Under the pieces are notes generated by a model, which saw nothing but the letters and a program-made list of their open reading frames with translations, did not search any database and had not been told where the DNA came from. From Pseudomonas sp. G2-4 (GTDB taxonomy: Bacteria > Pseudomonadota > Gammaproteobacteria > Pseudomonadales > Pseudomonadaceae): a DNA stretch of 64,000 nucleotides. The stretch is taken from contig NZ_CP125957.1 in assembly GCF_030064125.1 (NCBI RefSeq), positions 434,001 to 498,000 on the forward strand. Reading direction: 5' to 3'. Within the stretch, counting starts at the first letter, position 1, and every line of letters begins with the position of its first letter. A program made the translations under genes and the position numbers. Positions 1 to 7,929 of this stretch are shown here, piece by piece.

Positions 1-448
1 GGCCGCGGTTGCCGATCAGCCCCGAGACCGAGGTGATGCAGACAATCCGCCCGGCGGCGCGACGACGGATCATCGGCATCATGACCGGGTGCAGCACGTT
101 GTAGAAACCGTCGAGGTTAGTGCGCATCACCGTGTCCCAGTCGTCCTCGCTCAGGGCCGGGAAGGCGCCATCGCGGGTCAGGCCGGCATTGAGCACCACG
201 CCGTAATAGGCACCGTGGGTTTCGACATCGGCTTCGAGGATGGCTTTGCAGGCGGCGCGGTCGGACACGTCGAATTGCAACACCCGGGCGTTGCGGCCCA
301 GGGCCTGGATTTGAGCCTGGACCGCTTCGGCCTCGGCGCGGCCGCTGCGGCAATGCAGCACGATGTCGTGTCCGGCCTGGGCCAGGCGCAGGGCGATGGC
401 GCGGCCGATGCCACGGCTGGAGCCGGTGACCAGTACGGATTCAGTCAT
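1..448 (-). CDS. 3-oxoacyl-ACP reductase (FabG-like), C-terminal end outside the window
   Basis: Short-chain dehydrogenase/reductase that would reduce the 3-keto group of the growing polyene chain with NADPH. The N-terminus reads MTESVLVTGSSRGIGRA, with the Rossmann TGxxxGIG motif at about residues 8-14. An NAG motif (LNAGLTRDG) and the start of the catalytic Ser region (ITSVSG) follow before the window ends, so the YxxxK motif is not visible. The ATG at 448 overlaps the stop of the upstream dehydratase gene by 4 nt (ATGA), which indicates translational coupling. It is a cluster-specific paralogue and not the housekeeping fabG, which would sit beside fabD and acpP. Confidence is high for the family and moderate for the role in the cluster. 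Confidence 0.9.
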   Translation of the reverse strand, partial: MTESVLVTGSSRGIGRAIALRLAQAGHDIVLHCRSGRAEAEAVQAQIQALGRNARVLQFDVSDRAACKAILEADVETHGAYYGVVLNAGLTRDGAFPALSEDDWDTVMRTNLDGFYNVLHPVMMPMIRRRAAGRIVCITSVSGLIGNRG

Positions 449-912
449 GGCGGGGTTCCTGTTGCGGACGGTTCATGAAGATAATGGGCGCCATTGGGCG
501 GACGGAACACGTTCAGTCGGGCGGTGGCGTGAATGCCAGGGGCGTGGATGTGGCATTCGAACACACCCATGCCGTTGTCGTCTTCCAGGGAGCGCAGACC
601 GTGGATGGTCAACTCGGCGCCGACGGGGAAAAATTCGACGTTGCATTCGAACTTGCGGGTGCCGAGTAAAAAACCCAGCTCGACGGCGTCGCCGCGTCGG
701 CGGGCATGGCAACCGGCAAACGCTGCAACGCTCTGGGCCATCAGCTCGATGCCCACCCAGGCGGGCAACCCGCCGTCCTCGCGGTTGAACAAGCCGCCAG
801 GCTTGACCGTGGCGTGGGTATGGATCTGCTCGTCATCGAAGTCCAGGATCCGGTCGATCAGAATCATGTCGCCGGCATGGGGCAGCAGTTCGGCGAGTGG
901 CCAGTCAATCAT
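445..912 (-). CDS. 3-hydroxyacyl-ACP dehydratase, hot-dog fold (aryl polyene type)
   Basis: A 155-residue hot-dog protein that starts MIDWPLAELLPHAGDMILID, the typical opening of stand-alone dehydratases in aryl polyene clusters. It should remove water from 3-hydroxyacyl-ACP to leave the trans double bonds of the polyene. The reading frame stays open further upstream, but the start at 912 is preferred: it overlaps the end of the ketosynthase gene by 4 nt, and the residues encoded further upstream look like out-of-frame ketosynthase sequence. The cluster carries a second dehydratase domain, fused to the acyl-activating enzyme, so two dehydratases may work together. The family call is firm; the partnership is inferred. 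Confidence 0.85.
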   Translation of the reverse strand: MIDWPLAELLPHAGDMILIDRILDFDDEQIHTHATVKPGGLFNREDGGLPAWVGIELMAQSVAAFAGCHARRRGDAVELGFLLGTRKFECNVEFFPVGAELTIHGLRSLEDDNGMGVFECHIHAPGIHATARLNVFRPPNGAHYLHEPSATGTPP

Positions 913-2105
913 GGGGCGTCTCCGATAATCAGGCTGACGTTGTTGCCGCCGAAGGCGAACGAGTTGCTCATCAGGCGGCGCGGCGATGTCGGGTTCAGGC
1001 GGGTTCCGGCGTTTACCCAGTCCAGCGGCGGCAGTGCCGGGTCGGCCTGGCCATCCCAGACATGCGGTGGCAGGGCCTGGGCGGGATTTTCCGCGCTTAA
1101 GGCCAGCCAGCAAAACGCTGCTTCCAGTGCCCCGGCTGCCCCGAGTGTATGGCCGGTCATGGGCTTGGTGGACGAACAGCGCACTCCCGCCGGAAACAGC
1201 CCGGCCACGGCCTGGCTTTCCATGGCGTCGTTGTGTTGCGTCGCGGTGCCGTGCAGGTTCAGGTAGTCGATCTGGCGGGCCTCGAGGCCTGCGCAGTGCA
1301 AGGCTTTTTCCATCGCTTGGCGAGCGCCACGACCACTGGGCTCTGGCGCGGAAATATGGTGGGCATCGGAACTGGCGCCGTCGCCCAGCAAGGCAATCCG
1401 AGCCCCGTCACCTGGCGTCTTGCTCATGAGAAACAGCACAGCCGCTTCGCCGATATTGATGCCGCTGCGGTTCACTGAAAACGGATTGCAGCGCTCGTCC
1501 GATACCGCTTCCAGGGCCGAAAAGCCATTGAGGGTCAGCTTGCACAGACTGTCTACCCCACCACAGAGCACGGCATCGCACAGGCCCAGGTCCAGCAGGC
1601 GTCGGGCGCTCATCAAGGCGCGGGCGCTGGAGGTGCAGGCGGTGGAAATCACATAGGACGGGCCGCTCAGGTCGAGCCAGTCGGACAGAAAGTTGGCCGG
1701 TGCGCTGAGTTCCTGTTGCTGGTAGTCGTAGCCGTCGGGGAAACGTTGCTCGCGCAGGTAATGGGCAATGCCACTGCTGGCTTCATCGATGCCCGAGGTG
1801 CTGGTGCCCAGCACGATGCCGATCCGGGCGCGGCCGTAGGCCAGGATGGCACGGTCGATCTCGGGGCGGATCTGCAAGCCGGCTTCCAGCAACAGCTGAT
1901 TATTGCGGCTGCGTTGCGTCGCCAGGGCATCGGGGATGGGGGCGAGGTCACCCGCCACCGAGGCCACCGGCAAGGCACGCTCGGCCACCCAACCCGCTTC
2001 GACCCGCACGCCCGAGCAGTCGCCGGCAAACAGGTTGCGCGCCACGTCATGTTTGTTGCGACCGAGGGCGCAGATCACGCCGAGGGCATTCAAATAGGCG
2101 GTCAT
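909..2105 (-). CDS. beta-ketoacyl-ACP synthase (KS, FabF-like)
   Basis: A 398-residue condensing enzyme with a full catalytic triad: Cys157 in STACTSS, His285 in LHGTATQ and His319 in MTGHTLG. It would extend the aryl-primed chain with malonyl-ACP by decarboxylative Claisen condensation. The start at 2105 (MTAYLNALGVICALG) overlaps the preceding lipoprotein gene by 4 nt and gives the family's usual N-terminus. The downstream dehydratase and ketoreductase genes overlap in turn, so KS, DH and KR form one coupled extension module. Aryl polyene clusters normally carry a second KS partner; a candidate would lie beyond the left edge. Confidence 0.9.
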   Translation of the reverse strand: MTAYLNALGVICALGRNKHDVARNLFAGDCSGVRVEAGWVAERALPVASVAGDLAPIPDALATQRSRNNQLLLEAGLQIRPEIDRAILAYGRARIGIVLGTSTSGIDEASSGIAHYLREQRFPDGYDYQQQELSAPANFLSDWLDLSGPSYVISTACTSSARALMSARRLLDLGLCDAVLCGGVDSLCKLTLNGFSALEAVSDERCNPFSVNRSGINIGEAAVLFLMSKTPGDGARIALLGDGASSDAHHISAPEPSGRGARQAMEKALHCAGLEARQIDYLNLHGTATQHNDAMESQAVAGLFPAGVRCSSTKPMTGHTLGAAGALEAAFCWLALSAENPAQALPPHVWDGQADPALPPLDWVNAGTRLNPTSPRRLMSNSFAFGGNNVSLIIGDAP

Positions 2106-2584
2106 GGCGCGTTCTCGGTCAACGGTGTGATGCGGTATTGCGGGCCTTGGGGCAGGCTCAGTTGAAAAGCCTGCGGCCGCTCGTAACGCACCTGCCAACG
2201 GGCATCGAGGCTTCGCTGCTCATCCTGTTGCCGGGCGGCCGGGTAGTTGCCGGACAGTTCGGTTTCGGGTGTCAGTGCGAACAGTAACGCGGCGAACAAC
2301 TCCCGGGCCTCGGCATTGGGCGGCAGCAGTCCATCGGCCTGCCACTGGCCGTCGACCAGGCGTTGGCGGGCCACGGGAATGCCCAGCGGGTCCATCATCG
2401 ACCAGCGGATACCGGCGTCTTCGCGCTGGATTACCAACAGCCAATCCTGACGTTGACCGGCCAGTTGCCGCTCGATGTGCAACTGCAATGGCAGCTCCAG
2501 GGTTGGCGTGCGCTCGGGCAACGGCGCGTGGCTGGCGCAGGCACTGAGCAGCAACAGGCAGCCCAAAAGCACCGCGCGCATCAT
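2102..2584 (-). CDS. DUF3261-type lipoprotein of the aryl polyene cluster
   Basis: A 160-residue predicted lipoprotein. A signal peptide (MMRAVLLGCLLLLSAC) ends in a lipobox with the acylated cysteine at residue 16. The mature part has no catalytic motif I recognise. It resembles the small DUF3261 lipoproteins found beside the MMPL exporter and LolA-like protein in aryl polyene clusters, so a role in moving the lipid-linked pigment through the envelope is likely but inferred. The start at 2584 overlaps the methyltransferase stop by 4 nt. The frame extends further upstream without a stop, but a start there would bury the signal peptide. Confidence 0.75.
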   Translation of the reverse strand: MMRAVLLGCLLLLSACASHAPLPERTPTLELPLQLHIERQLAGQRQDWLLVIQREDAGIRWSMMDPLGIPVARQRLVDGQWQADGLLPPNAEARELFAALLFALTPETELSGNYPAARQQDEQRSLDARWQVRYERPQAFQLSLPQGPQYRITPLTENAP

Positions 2585-3309
2585 TCGGCGCCTCCTTCGA
2601 CGGGCTTGCGGGCCACCACATTGACCAAGGTTTCCTCCCGCTCGCCGAACGGTTTGGCGCGACGCAGGCCAAAGCGTTCCAGCAAGCCGAAATCCTTGGA
2701 ACGGCTCCACCACAGATACGGATAGGACACGTTGCAGTCCTCGAACTGGAACCCCTGGTTGTGGATCATTGCCAGGTACTGGGCGGCGCTTTTCTGCACG
2801 TGCATGGGATGACGGAACAGCCAGCGGATCACCCAGGTATCGATGTAGGCCTCGGTGGATTCGGCGAACATCAGGTATCCACCGGGCTTGAGCACGCGAT
2901 AGAACTCGGCGAGGGCTTGCTCCTGCTCGACCAAGTGGTGGAAGGTCTGGTGGCAGAACAACAGGTCGACACTGGCATCCGGCACCGCCAACGTCGCGCA
3001 GTCGCTGCCGATCAATTCCACGGTCATGCCTTGACGCACGGCTTCATCCCGGCTCAGGTCCAGGCTATGGGGATCGGCGTCCACTCCGATCAGGCGCTGC
3101 GGCGCGAACACCTGGCGCAGGTACTGGAACGACTTGCCCTGGCCGCAACCGGCGTCCAGCAGCACCGGGTTGGCTGGCAGCGGGGCGCTGAACAGGCTGC
3201 GCAGGTCATTGATTGCCACCCGCAGCACATGGTGCTGCCAGGTGTGGCTGCGCAGGAACCAGAAGCCGAAGCGTGTCTCTTCGACGTAGTTGTCGCTCAG
3301 GTAGCTCAT
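2581..3309 (-). CDS. class I SAM-dependent methyltransferase
   Basis: A 242-residue Rossmann-fold methyltransferase with a clear SAM-binding motif I (LLDAGCGQGKS, about residues 51-60) and a motif II/III region around LLFCHQTFHH. Aryl polyene head groups are often ring-methylated, so this enzyme probably methylates the aromatic starter or the finished head group. That substrate is inferred from the cluster. The gene lies 10 nt downstream of the flavoprotein gene and overlaps the lipoprotein gene, so it is co-transcribed with both. Confidence 0.82.
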   Translation of the reverse strand: MSYLSDNYVEETRFGFWFLRSHTWQHHVLRVAINDLRSLFSAPLPANPVLLDAGCGQGKSFQYLRQVFAPQRLIGVDADPHSLDLSRDEAVRQGMTVELIGSDCATLAVPDASVDLLFCHQTFHHLVEQEQALAEFYRVLKPGGYLMFAESTEAYIDTWVIRWLFRHPMHVQKSAAQYLAMIHNQGFQFEDCNVSYPYLWWSRSKDFGLLERFGLRRAKPFGEREETLVNVVARKPVEGGAE

Positions 3310-3319
3310 TGCTCGTTAC

Positions 3320-4594
3320 TCATGGCGCGGGGCTCGCACAGATTTCCGAGAGCATGCGCAGGCGCCGCTTGGGTTCGCTGACGAACGGGTTGCGCTGATC
3401 CCAGGCGTAGCCGGCCAGGATCGAACTGATCATGCGACGGATGTCGTCCGAGCCTTCGGTGTAGAAGATTACGTCCTGGAAGGTCCCGGCGTACCAGCCC
3501 TCGACGTAGCAGCGGAAGGTATCGACGCCGCGCTTGAGTGGCTCGGCGAATTCGCTTTGCCAATCCACGCTTTCACCTTGCAACTGACGATGCAGCACGC
3601 CAGCGGCCATGCTCGCCGAGCGCATGGCAATGGTCACGCCCGAAGAGAACACCGGGTCGAGGAATTCCGCGGCGTTGCCCAGCAGGGCGAAGCCCGGGCC
3701 GTGCAGGGTTTTGACATTGGCCGAGTAGCCGCCGATGGTCCGCGCCGGGGTGTCCCACACGGCATTCTTCAACACGCCGGCCAGGCTTGGGGTTTCGTCG
3801 ATGAAACCGCGCAGGCAAGCGTCGAGGTCGTCGGTACGGCCTGTGAAATGTTCCGCTGCCGCGACCACGCCCACCGAACAGCGCCCGCCGCTGAACGGAA
3901 TGGTCCAGAACCACACATCGCGTTTGCTCGGATGCGTGGTGATCAGGATTTTTTCCCGATCGAATGTCGGCATGTCGATGCGATCTTCGATGTGGGTGAA
4001 TACCGCTTGGCGCACCGGGAAATTCGACGGTGCCTCAAGGTCCAGCAAACGCGGCAAGACCCGCCCGTAACCGCTGGCATCGAGGACGAAATCGGCCTCG
4101 ACCCGGTACTCGCTGCCGTCTTCGCGCTGCACGCCCAGTTGTGGTTTGGCGAGGGTGAAATCGGCGCTGGCGATGGCTTGGCCATACCGGATCTCCACCC
4201 CTTGCAACGCGGCCTGGTCGGCCAGCAATTTATCGAAGTCGGCGCGTTGCACCTGGAACGTCGTGGGCTTGCCGTCGCTGAAGGTATCGCCGAAATCGAA
4301 GGCACTGTAGCGCTCGCCCCAGGCGAACGCGGCACCATTCTTGCGTTGGAAACCGGCGGCATTCACCGCGTCGAGCATGCCGGCTTCTTCGACGAAATCC
4401 AGGCAATGGGACAACAGGCTCTCGCCGATGGAGAACCGTGGGAAATGCTGGCGTTCGATGACCAGCACATCGTGGCCCTTGCGTTTGAGCAGCGCGGCCG
4501 CGATGGCGCCGGAAGGGCCTGCGCCGATGATGACGACCTGGCGATATTCCGTTTCAGTGACAGGCATTGGGATTCCTTGAATATCCGTAATCAT
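3320..4594 (-). CDS. FAD-dependent oxidoreductase, halogenase-like
   Basis: A 424-residue flavoprotein with the dinucleotide motif GAGPSG at residues 24-29, a GES motif at residues 57-59 and a WFWTIP segment at residues 228-233. The last matches the WxWxIP signature of flavin-dependent halogenases. A lysine at residue 85 (FQRKNGAAF) lies where variant-B halogenases carry their catalytic lysine, going by recalled alignments. It may oxidise or halogenate the aromatic head group. Flavoproteins in this cluster type are often annotated only as oxidoreductases, so halogenation is unproven. The start at 4594 overlaps the exporter gene by 4 nt; MPVTETEYRQ, nine codons later, is an alternative start. 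Confidence 0.8.
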   Translation of the reverse strand: MITDIQGIPMPVTETEYRQVVIIGAGPSGAIAAALLKRKGHDVLVIERQHFPRFSIGESLLSHCLDFVEEAGMLDAVNAAGFQRKNGAAFAWGERYSAFDFGDTFSDGKPTTFQVQRADFDKLLADQAALQGVEIRYGQAIASADFTLAKPQLGVQREDGSEYRVEADFVLDASGYGRVLPRLLDLEAPSNFPVRQAVFTHIEDRIDMPTFDREKILITTHPSKRDVWFWTIPFSGGRCSVGVVAAAEHFTGRTDDLDACLRGFIDETPSLAGVLKNAVWDTPARTIGGYSANVKTLHGPGFALLGNAAEFLDPVFSSGVTIAMRSASMAAGVLHRQLQGESVDWQSEFAEPLKRGVDTFRCYVEGWYAGTFQDVIFYTEGSDDIRRMISSILAGYAWDQRNPFVSEPKRRLRMLSEICASPAP

Positions 4595-6930
4595 CGTTGG
4601 TTTTCTTGAGCGGGTGTGGGGTGTTCGTGGCGCCCGGCCCATGGCGCCAACATGAAGCTGAACGCCAGGCCCAGGCTCACCGCCAGGCCGAAATTACTCA
4701 CCGCTGGTGTGCTGGACAGCGCCAGCAGGCCGAACGACAGCCAGGTGGTGACCGCCGCCAGCAAAGTGCCGAGCAGGCTCACCGCCGCGCCACCGATCTG
4801 TTCGCGCATCAGGATCGCGTAATCGACGCCGATGGCCGTCACCAACAACAGGCCGAACAGGCTGAACAGCGTCAACGGCTGTCCCAGCCAGCCGAGGCTT
4901 GCCAGGCTGCACAGCGCGGCCAGCAACGGCAGGGCAACGATACGCAAGGCGCCGCCGACGCCGAACGGCCAGATCAACAACAGCACGATCAGCACGCAGG
5001 AGGCCAATTTCAACTCGGCAGCGCTGACCTGCGTGGCGGCAAATACTCGGTTCAAGTCCCCCAGGCGATCCACCAGTTGTACACCGGGTAAATCCACGGC
5101 TTGCACCCGCAGCAGCGCCGCGTCGTTCAAGCCCTGCAAGCTGACCACCGCCGCCACGCCTTGCGCCGTTGGCCCGAGCCAGAGTGTGCGATACGGTTCG
5201 GCCAACGGACCGGTCAGCGCGGCGTCAATGTCGGTCAACGGCAGGGCCTGTAATTGCGCCAACTCCCCTTGCAGCGCAGCGATCGGGACGCCCAGGTCCA
5301 GCAGCGGCTGCCAGAACGCTGGCAACCGGGCCAGGGCCTCACGCACTTTCTGCTGTTCGGCTGGAGGGCTGACCAGCTGGTTCAGCGACAGGTAGCCCTG
5401 GAGTTTTTCCAGGCCGATCAACTGCTCCAGCCGCTCATTGAGGGCTGTCTGGCGCTCAAGCAATTGTGGCTGATCGTCGGCGCGAATCAGGAAGAACTGG
5501 CTGGTGGGCTGGAAACCGGTGATACGGGCGACATCGCGGGCTTCGTCGGTCAGGTGCTGGGGCGTGCCGATCCATTGGCGGATGTCGTTTTTCGTGGTCA
5601 GGTGCCAGAGCCCCCCCGCGCAGAACGTCAGTAGCAACGCCAGCAGGATCGGCGTGCCTATCCTGTTCAGCAGGGCTTGGCGGGCCTTGAGCAGGGCTTG
5701 GCAAAGCGACAGAGGCCATTGGGCCGGACGCAACTCTGCACCCTTGAGCAGCGCCGGCAGGAGGCAGACCGCGCTCAGGTAGGCGCCGACCAGACCGGCG
5801 GCGGAAAATATCGCGATCTGGGTCAGGGCCGGGAACGGCGTCCAGGCCAGGGCCAGGTAACCGATGCAGGTGGTCGCCAGGCTCAGGCTCAATCCCGGCA
5901 GGGTCAGGCGCAAGGCCGGCCAGCTGCGCCATGGCTTGAGGCTCCAGCTTTTGGACAGATAGTGCAGCGGGTAATCCACGGCCACGCCGATCAGGCTGGA
6001 ACCCAAAACCAGGGTCATGACATGCATGTGGCCAAACAGGGCCACGCAGGCCACCGCGCCGAACAGCATGCCCACCAGCACTGGCACGAATGCCAGCCAC
6101 ACCCGGAAACGGCGGAAAGCCAGCAACAGCAGCAACAGAATGCCGACCGTCGCACCACCACCGACCCAAGTGATTTCCCGCGATGCCTGTTGCTGGCCGC
6201 TGGCGGCGTACAGCAGGCCGCTGGCCGCCAGCAGTTGACCCTGGGCCTGGCCCGCCTGATCACGGCTGTGTTGCAGCAACTCGGCCACTTGCAGCGGCAA
6301 GTTCATGTCGAACGCATTGCCGTGGGTGCGGGCCCGCAGCATCACCCAATGTTTGCCGTCGGCTTCGGCGATCAACGCACCGCTGCCCACGTCCAGTTGT
6401 ATCGCACCGTGTTGGGGCTGGCTGTTCTGAATGCGCCCGGTCAGGCCCAACCAGTCGTCCTGGCTCGGCACCAGGCTGAAGCCGTTGAAGGGGTCGAACA
6501 GGGCCTGCACCCGTTGTTGGATGAACGCCTGGGGCTGGTCGATCAATTGCTGCCGGTCTGCTGCCGAGAGCATTGCTAGCCGTCCGTTCAGCAACTGTGA
6601 GCGCAACGCCGGCAGGTCGGCCTGCAACGTCCACTGGACCTTGTCGAACAGACCGCTGGCCTGCCATTGCTCGCCCAGGTTCTGCGCCAGGGCGATGGCC
6701 TGCTGGCGATCAGTGTGACCGACCAGCACCAGCACCTCGCGATTGAGCGGCTCCTGCATCCGTTGTTCGGCGATGAGTTCCAAGGCATCGGGAGAGGTGC
6801 CCGGCACCAGTTCCATGAGATTGACCGACAGAGGCGCGCCGTTGCGCCATTGCCAACCGGCGAGGGCCAGCACCGCCAGCAGCAGGATCAGGAACAGCCG
6901 TGGCAGTATCCGTTCACTCGGCAAAATCAT
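4591..6930 (-). CDS. MMPL/RND-superfamily exporter
   Basis: A 779-residue inner-membrane protein. One N-terminal transmembrane helix is followed by a large periplasmic loop (about residues 30-250), a block of five or six helices, a second periplasmic loop and a final helix block, which is the duplicated RND plan of about 12 helices. It lacks the length and adaptor partner of tripartite drug pumps and matches the MMPL exporters of aryl polyene clusters. The likely cargo is the lipid-linked pigment or its precursor, handed to the LolA-like protein encoded just upstream. Its start overlaps that gene by 17 nt. Confidence 0.85.
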   Translation of the reverse strand: MILPSERILPRLFLILLLAVLALAGWQWRNGAPLSVNLMELVPGTSPDALELIAEQRMQEPLNREVLVLVGHTDRQQAIALAQNLGEQWQASGLFDKVQWTLQADLPALRSQLLNGRLAMLSAADRQQLIDQPQAFIQQRVQALFDPFNGFSLVPSQDDWLGLTGRIQNSQPQHGAIQLDVGSGALIAEADGKHWVMLRARTHGNAFDMNLPLQVAELLQHSRDQAGQAQGQLLAASGLLYAASGQQQASREITWVGGGATVGILLLLLLAFRRFRVWLAFVPVLVGMLFGAVACVALFGHMHVMTLVLGSSLIGVAVDYPLHYLSKSWSLKPWRSWPALRLTLPGLSLSLATTCIGYLALAWTPFPALTQIAIFSAAGLVGAYLSAVCLLPALLKGAELRPAQWPLSLCQALLKARQALLNRIGTPILLALLLTFCAGGLWHLTTKNDIRQWIGTPQHLTDEARDVARITGFQPTSQFFLIRADDQPQLLERQTALNERLEQLIGLEKLQGYLSLNQLVSPPAEQQKVREALARLPAFWQPLLDLGVPIAALQGELAQLQALPLTDIDAALTGPLAEPYRTLWLGPTAQGVAAVVSLQGLNDAALLRVQAVDLPGVQLVDRLGDLNRVFAATQVSAAELKLASCVLIVLLLIWPFGVGGALRIVALPLLAALCSLASLGWLGQPLTLFSLFGLLLVTAIGVDYAILMREQIGGAAVSLLGTLLAAVTTWLSFGLLALSSTPAVSNFGLAVSLGLAFSFMLAPWAGRHEHPTPAQENQR

Positions 6931-7507
6931 GTTGCTCCGCTTCGCTCAAGGGTTGCGCGCCGGTAGCGTCCTGCATGCGCAGCACGGTGCTGTCGCCCTG
7001 GGTTTCCAGCAGTTCGATGCGTTGCACCAGTTCGCCGCCGTCGATGTTGATCTGGTTGAAGATCTGTTTGAGCAGCACCGAGCGCGGAGTCAGGGTGAGC
7101 TTCCATTGTTGCGGTTCGCCCGACAGGCTCAGCTCGAAATCCCGTTGCAGGCCACTGCTGTCGCCCTGCAGAACCGCCAGGAACAGGCGGTTCTGCTCGG
7201 CACCGGCGCTCTTGTTCGGCAGCATTTGCCAGGTGTTGCCATCCCGCCGGGCGATGCCTTGAGGGGTGATGCGGTAGTCCTGTTGCAGTGGGGTTTGCAG
7301 CAGCCACAGCAGACCGTGGTTTTTCGCCAGGACAAAGCGGCCCTTGCTGGTGAGGGGCTGGGGCAGGGCGCGCAGGTGTTTTTCCTGGATGAACTGCCCA
7401 TGGATCACGTCTGGGCGGGCCAGTTGCGCACTCAACTGTTGCAAATCGAACGCCTGGGCCAGGGGCGACAGGCAGCACAGCAGCAACCAGGCAGACAGGC
7501 GCTTCAT
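6914..7507 (-). CDS. LolA-like periplasmic lipid carrier
   Basis: A 197-residue secreted protein with a cleavable signal peptide (MKRLSAWLLLCCLSPLAQA, cleavage after AQA). The mature part has the LolA/LolB-type half-barrel pattern, including GQFIQEKHLRALPQPLTSKG near the N-terminus. In this cluster type it is thought to carry a hydrophobic lipid-like cargo between the MMPL exporter and the outer membrane. It is not the housekeeping LolA, which sits beside ftsK. It overlaps the thioesterase gene by 4 nt and the exporter gene by 17 nt. Confidence 0.8.
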   Translation of the reverse strand: MKRLSAWLLLCCLSPLAQAFDLQQLSAQLARPDVIHGQFIQEKHLRALPQPLTSKGRFVLAKNHGLLWLLQTPLQQDYRITPQGIARRDGNTWQMLPNKSAGAEQNRLFLAVLQGDSSGLQRDFELSLSGEPQQWKLTLTPRSVLLKQIFNQINIDGGELVQRIELLETQGDSTVLRMQDATGAQPLSEAEQHDFAE

Positions 7508-7929
7508 GGCAGCATCCTTTCGACGGCGTCGACAAACACCCGGGGCGAGGCCAGGAGCATTTCACGGCTGGCCATGTCCACGGCCACTTGCACGGAGCTG
7601 GCGCGGGTCAGGCGTTCGCCGGTTGCTGCGTCGCTGATCAGGTAGTTGATCTTCAGTCGGTTTTCCCATTCCACCAGGCTGGCGCGCACGGTCAGGTTCT
7701 GGCCGAACACGGCGCTGCGCACGTAGCGCAGTTGCAGGTCGATGACCGGCCACGCATGGCCGGATTCGAGCATGTCGTTGTAGTTGTGGCCGATCAGGTC
7801 GAGCAGGGCGCAGCGGGCCACTTCCAGGTATTTGACGTAGTGGCCGTGCCAGACCACGTTCATCGAATCGACGTCGAAAAACGGCACCACGATCTGTGCG
7901 TCGGCGTGCAGGATTCCCTTACTGCGCAT
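7504..7929 (-). CDS. acyl-CoA/ACP thioesterase (4HBT-like hot-dog)
   Basis: A 141-residue thioesterase whose N-terminal motif (FFDVDSMNVVWHGHYVKYLE) is the classic 4-hydroxybenzoyl-CoA thioesterase active-site region, with the likely catalytic Asp at residue 21. It would release or proofread the acyl chain from the carrier protein. Its start lies inside the 3' end of the ammonia-lyase gene (an 11-nt overlap), and its stop overlaps the LolA-like gene. The family is certain. The choice between chain release and editing is open. Confidence 0.85.
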   Translation of the reverse strand: MRSKGILHADAQIVVPFFDVDSMNVVWHGHYVKYLEVARCALLDLIGHNYNDMLESGHAWPVIDLQLRYVRSAVFGQNLTVRASLVEWENRLKINYLISDAATGERLTRASSVQVAVDMASREMLLASPRVFVDAVERMLP

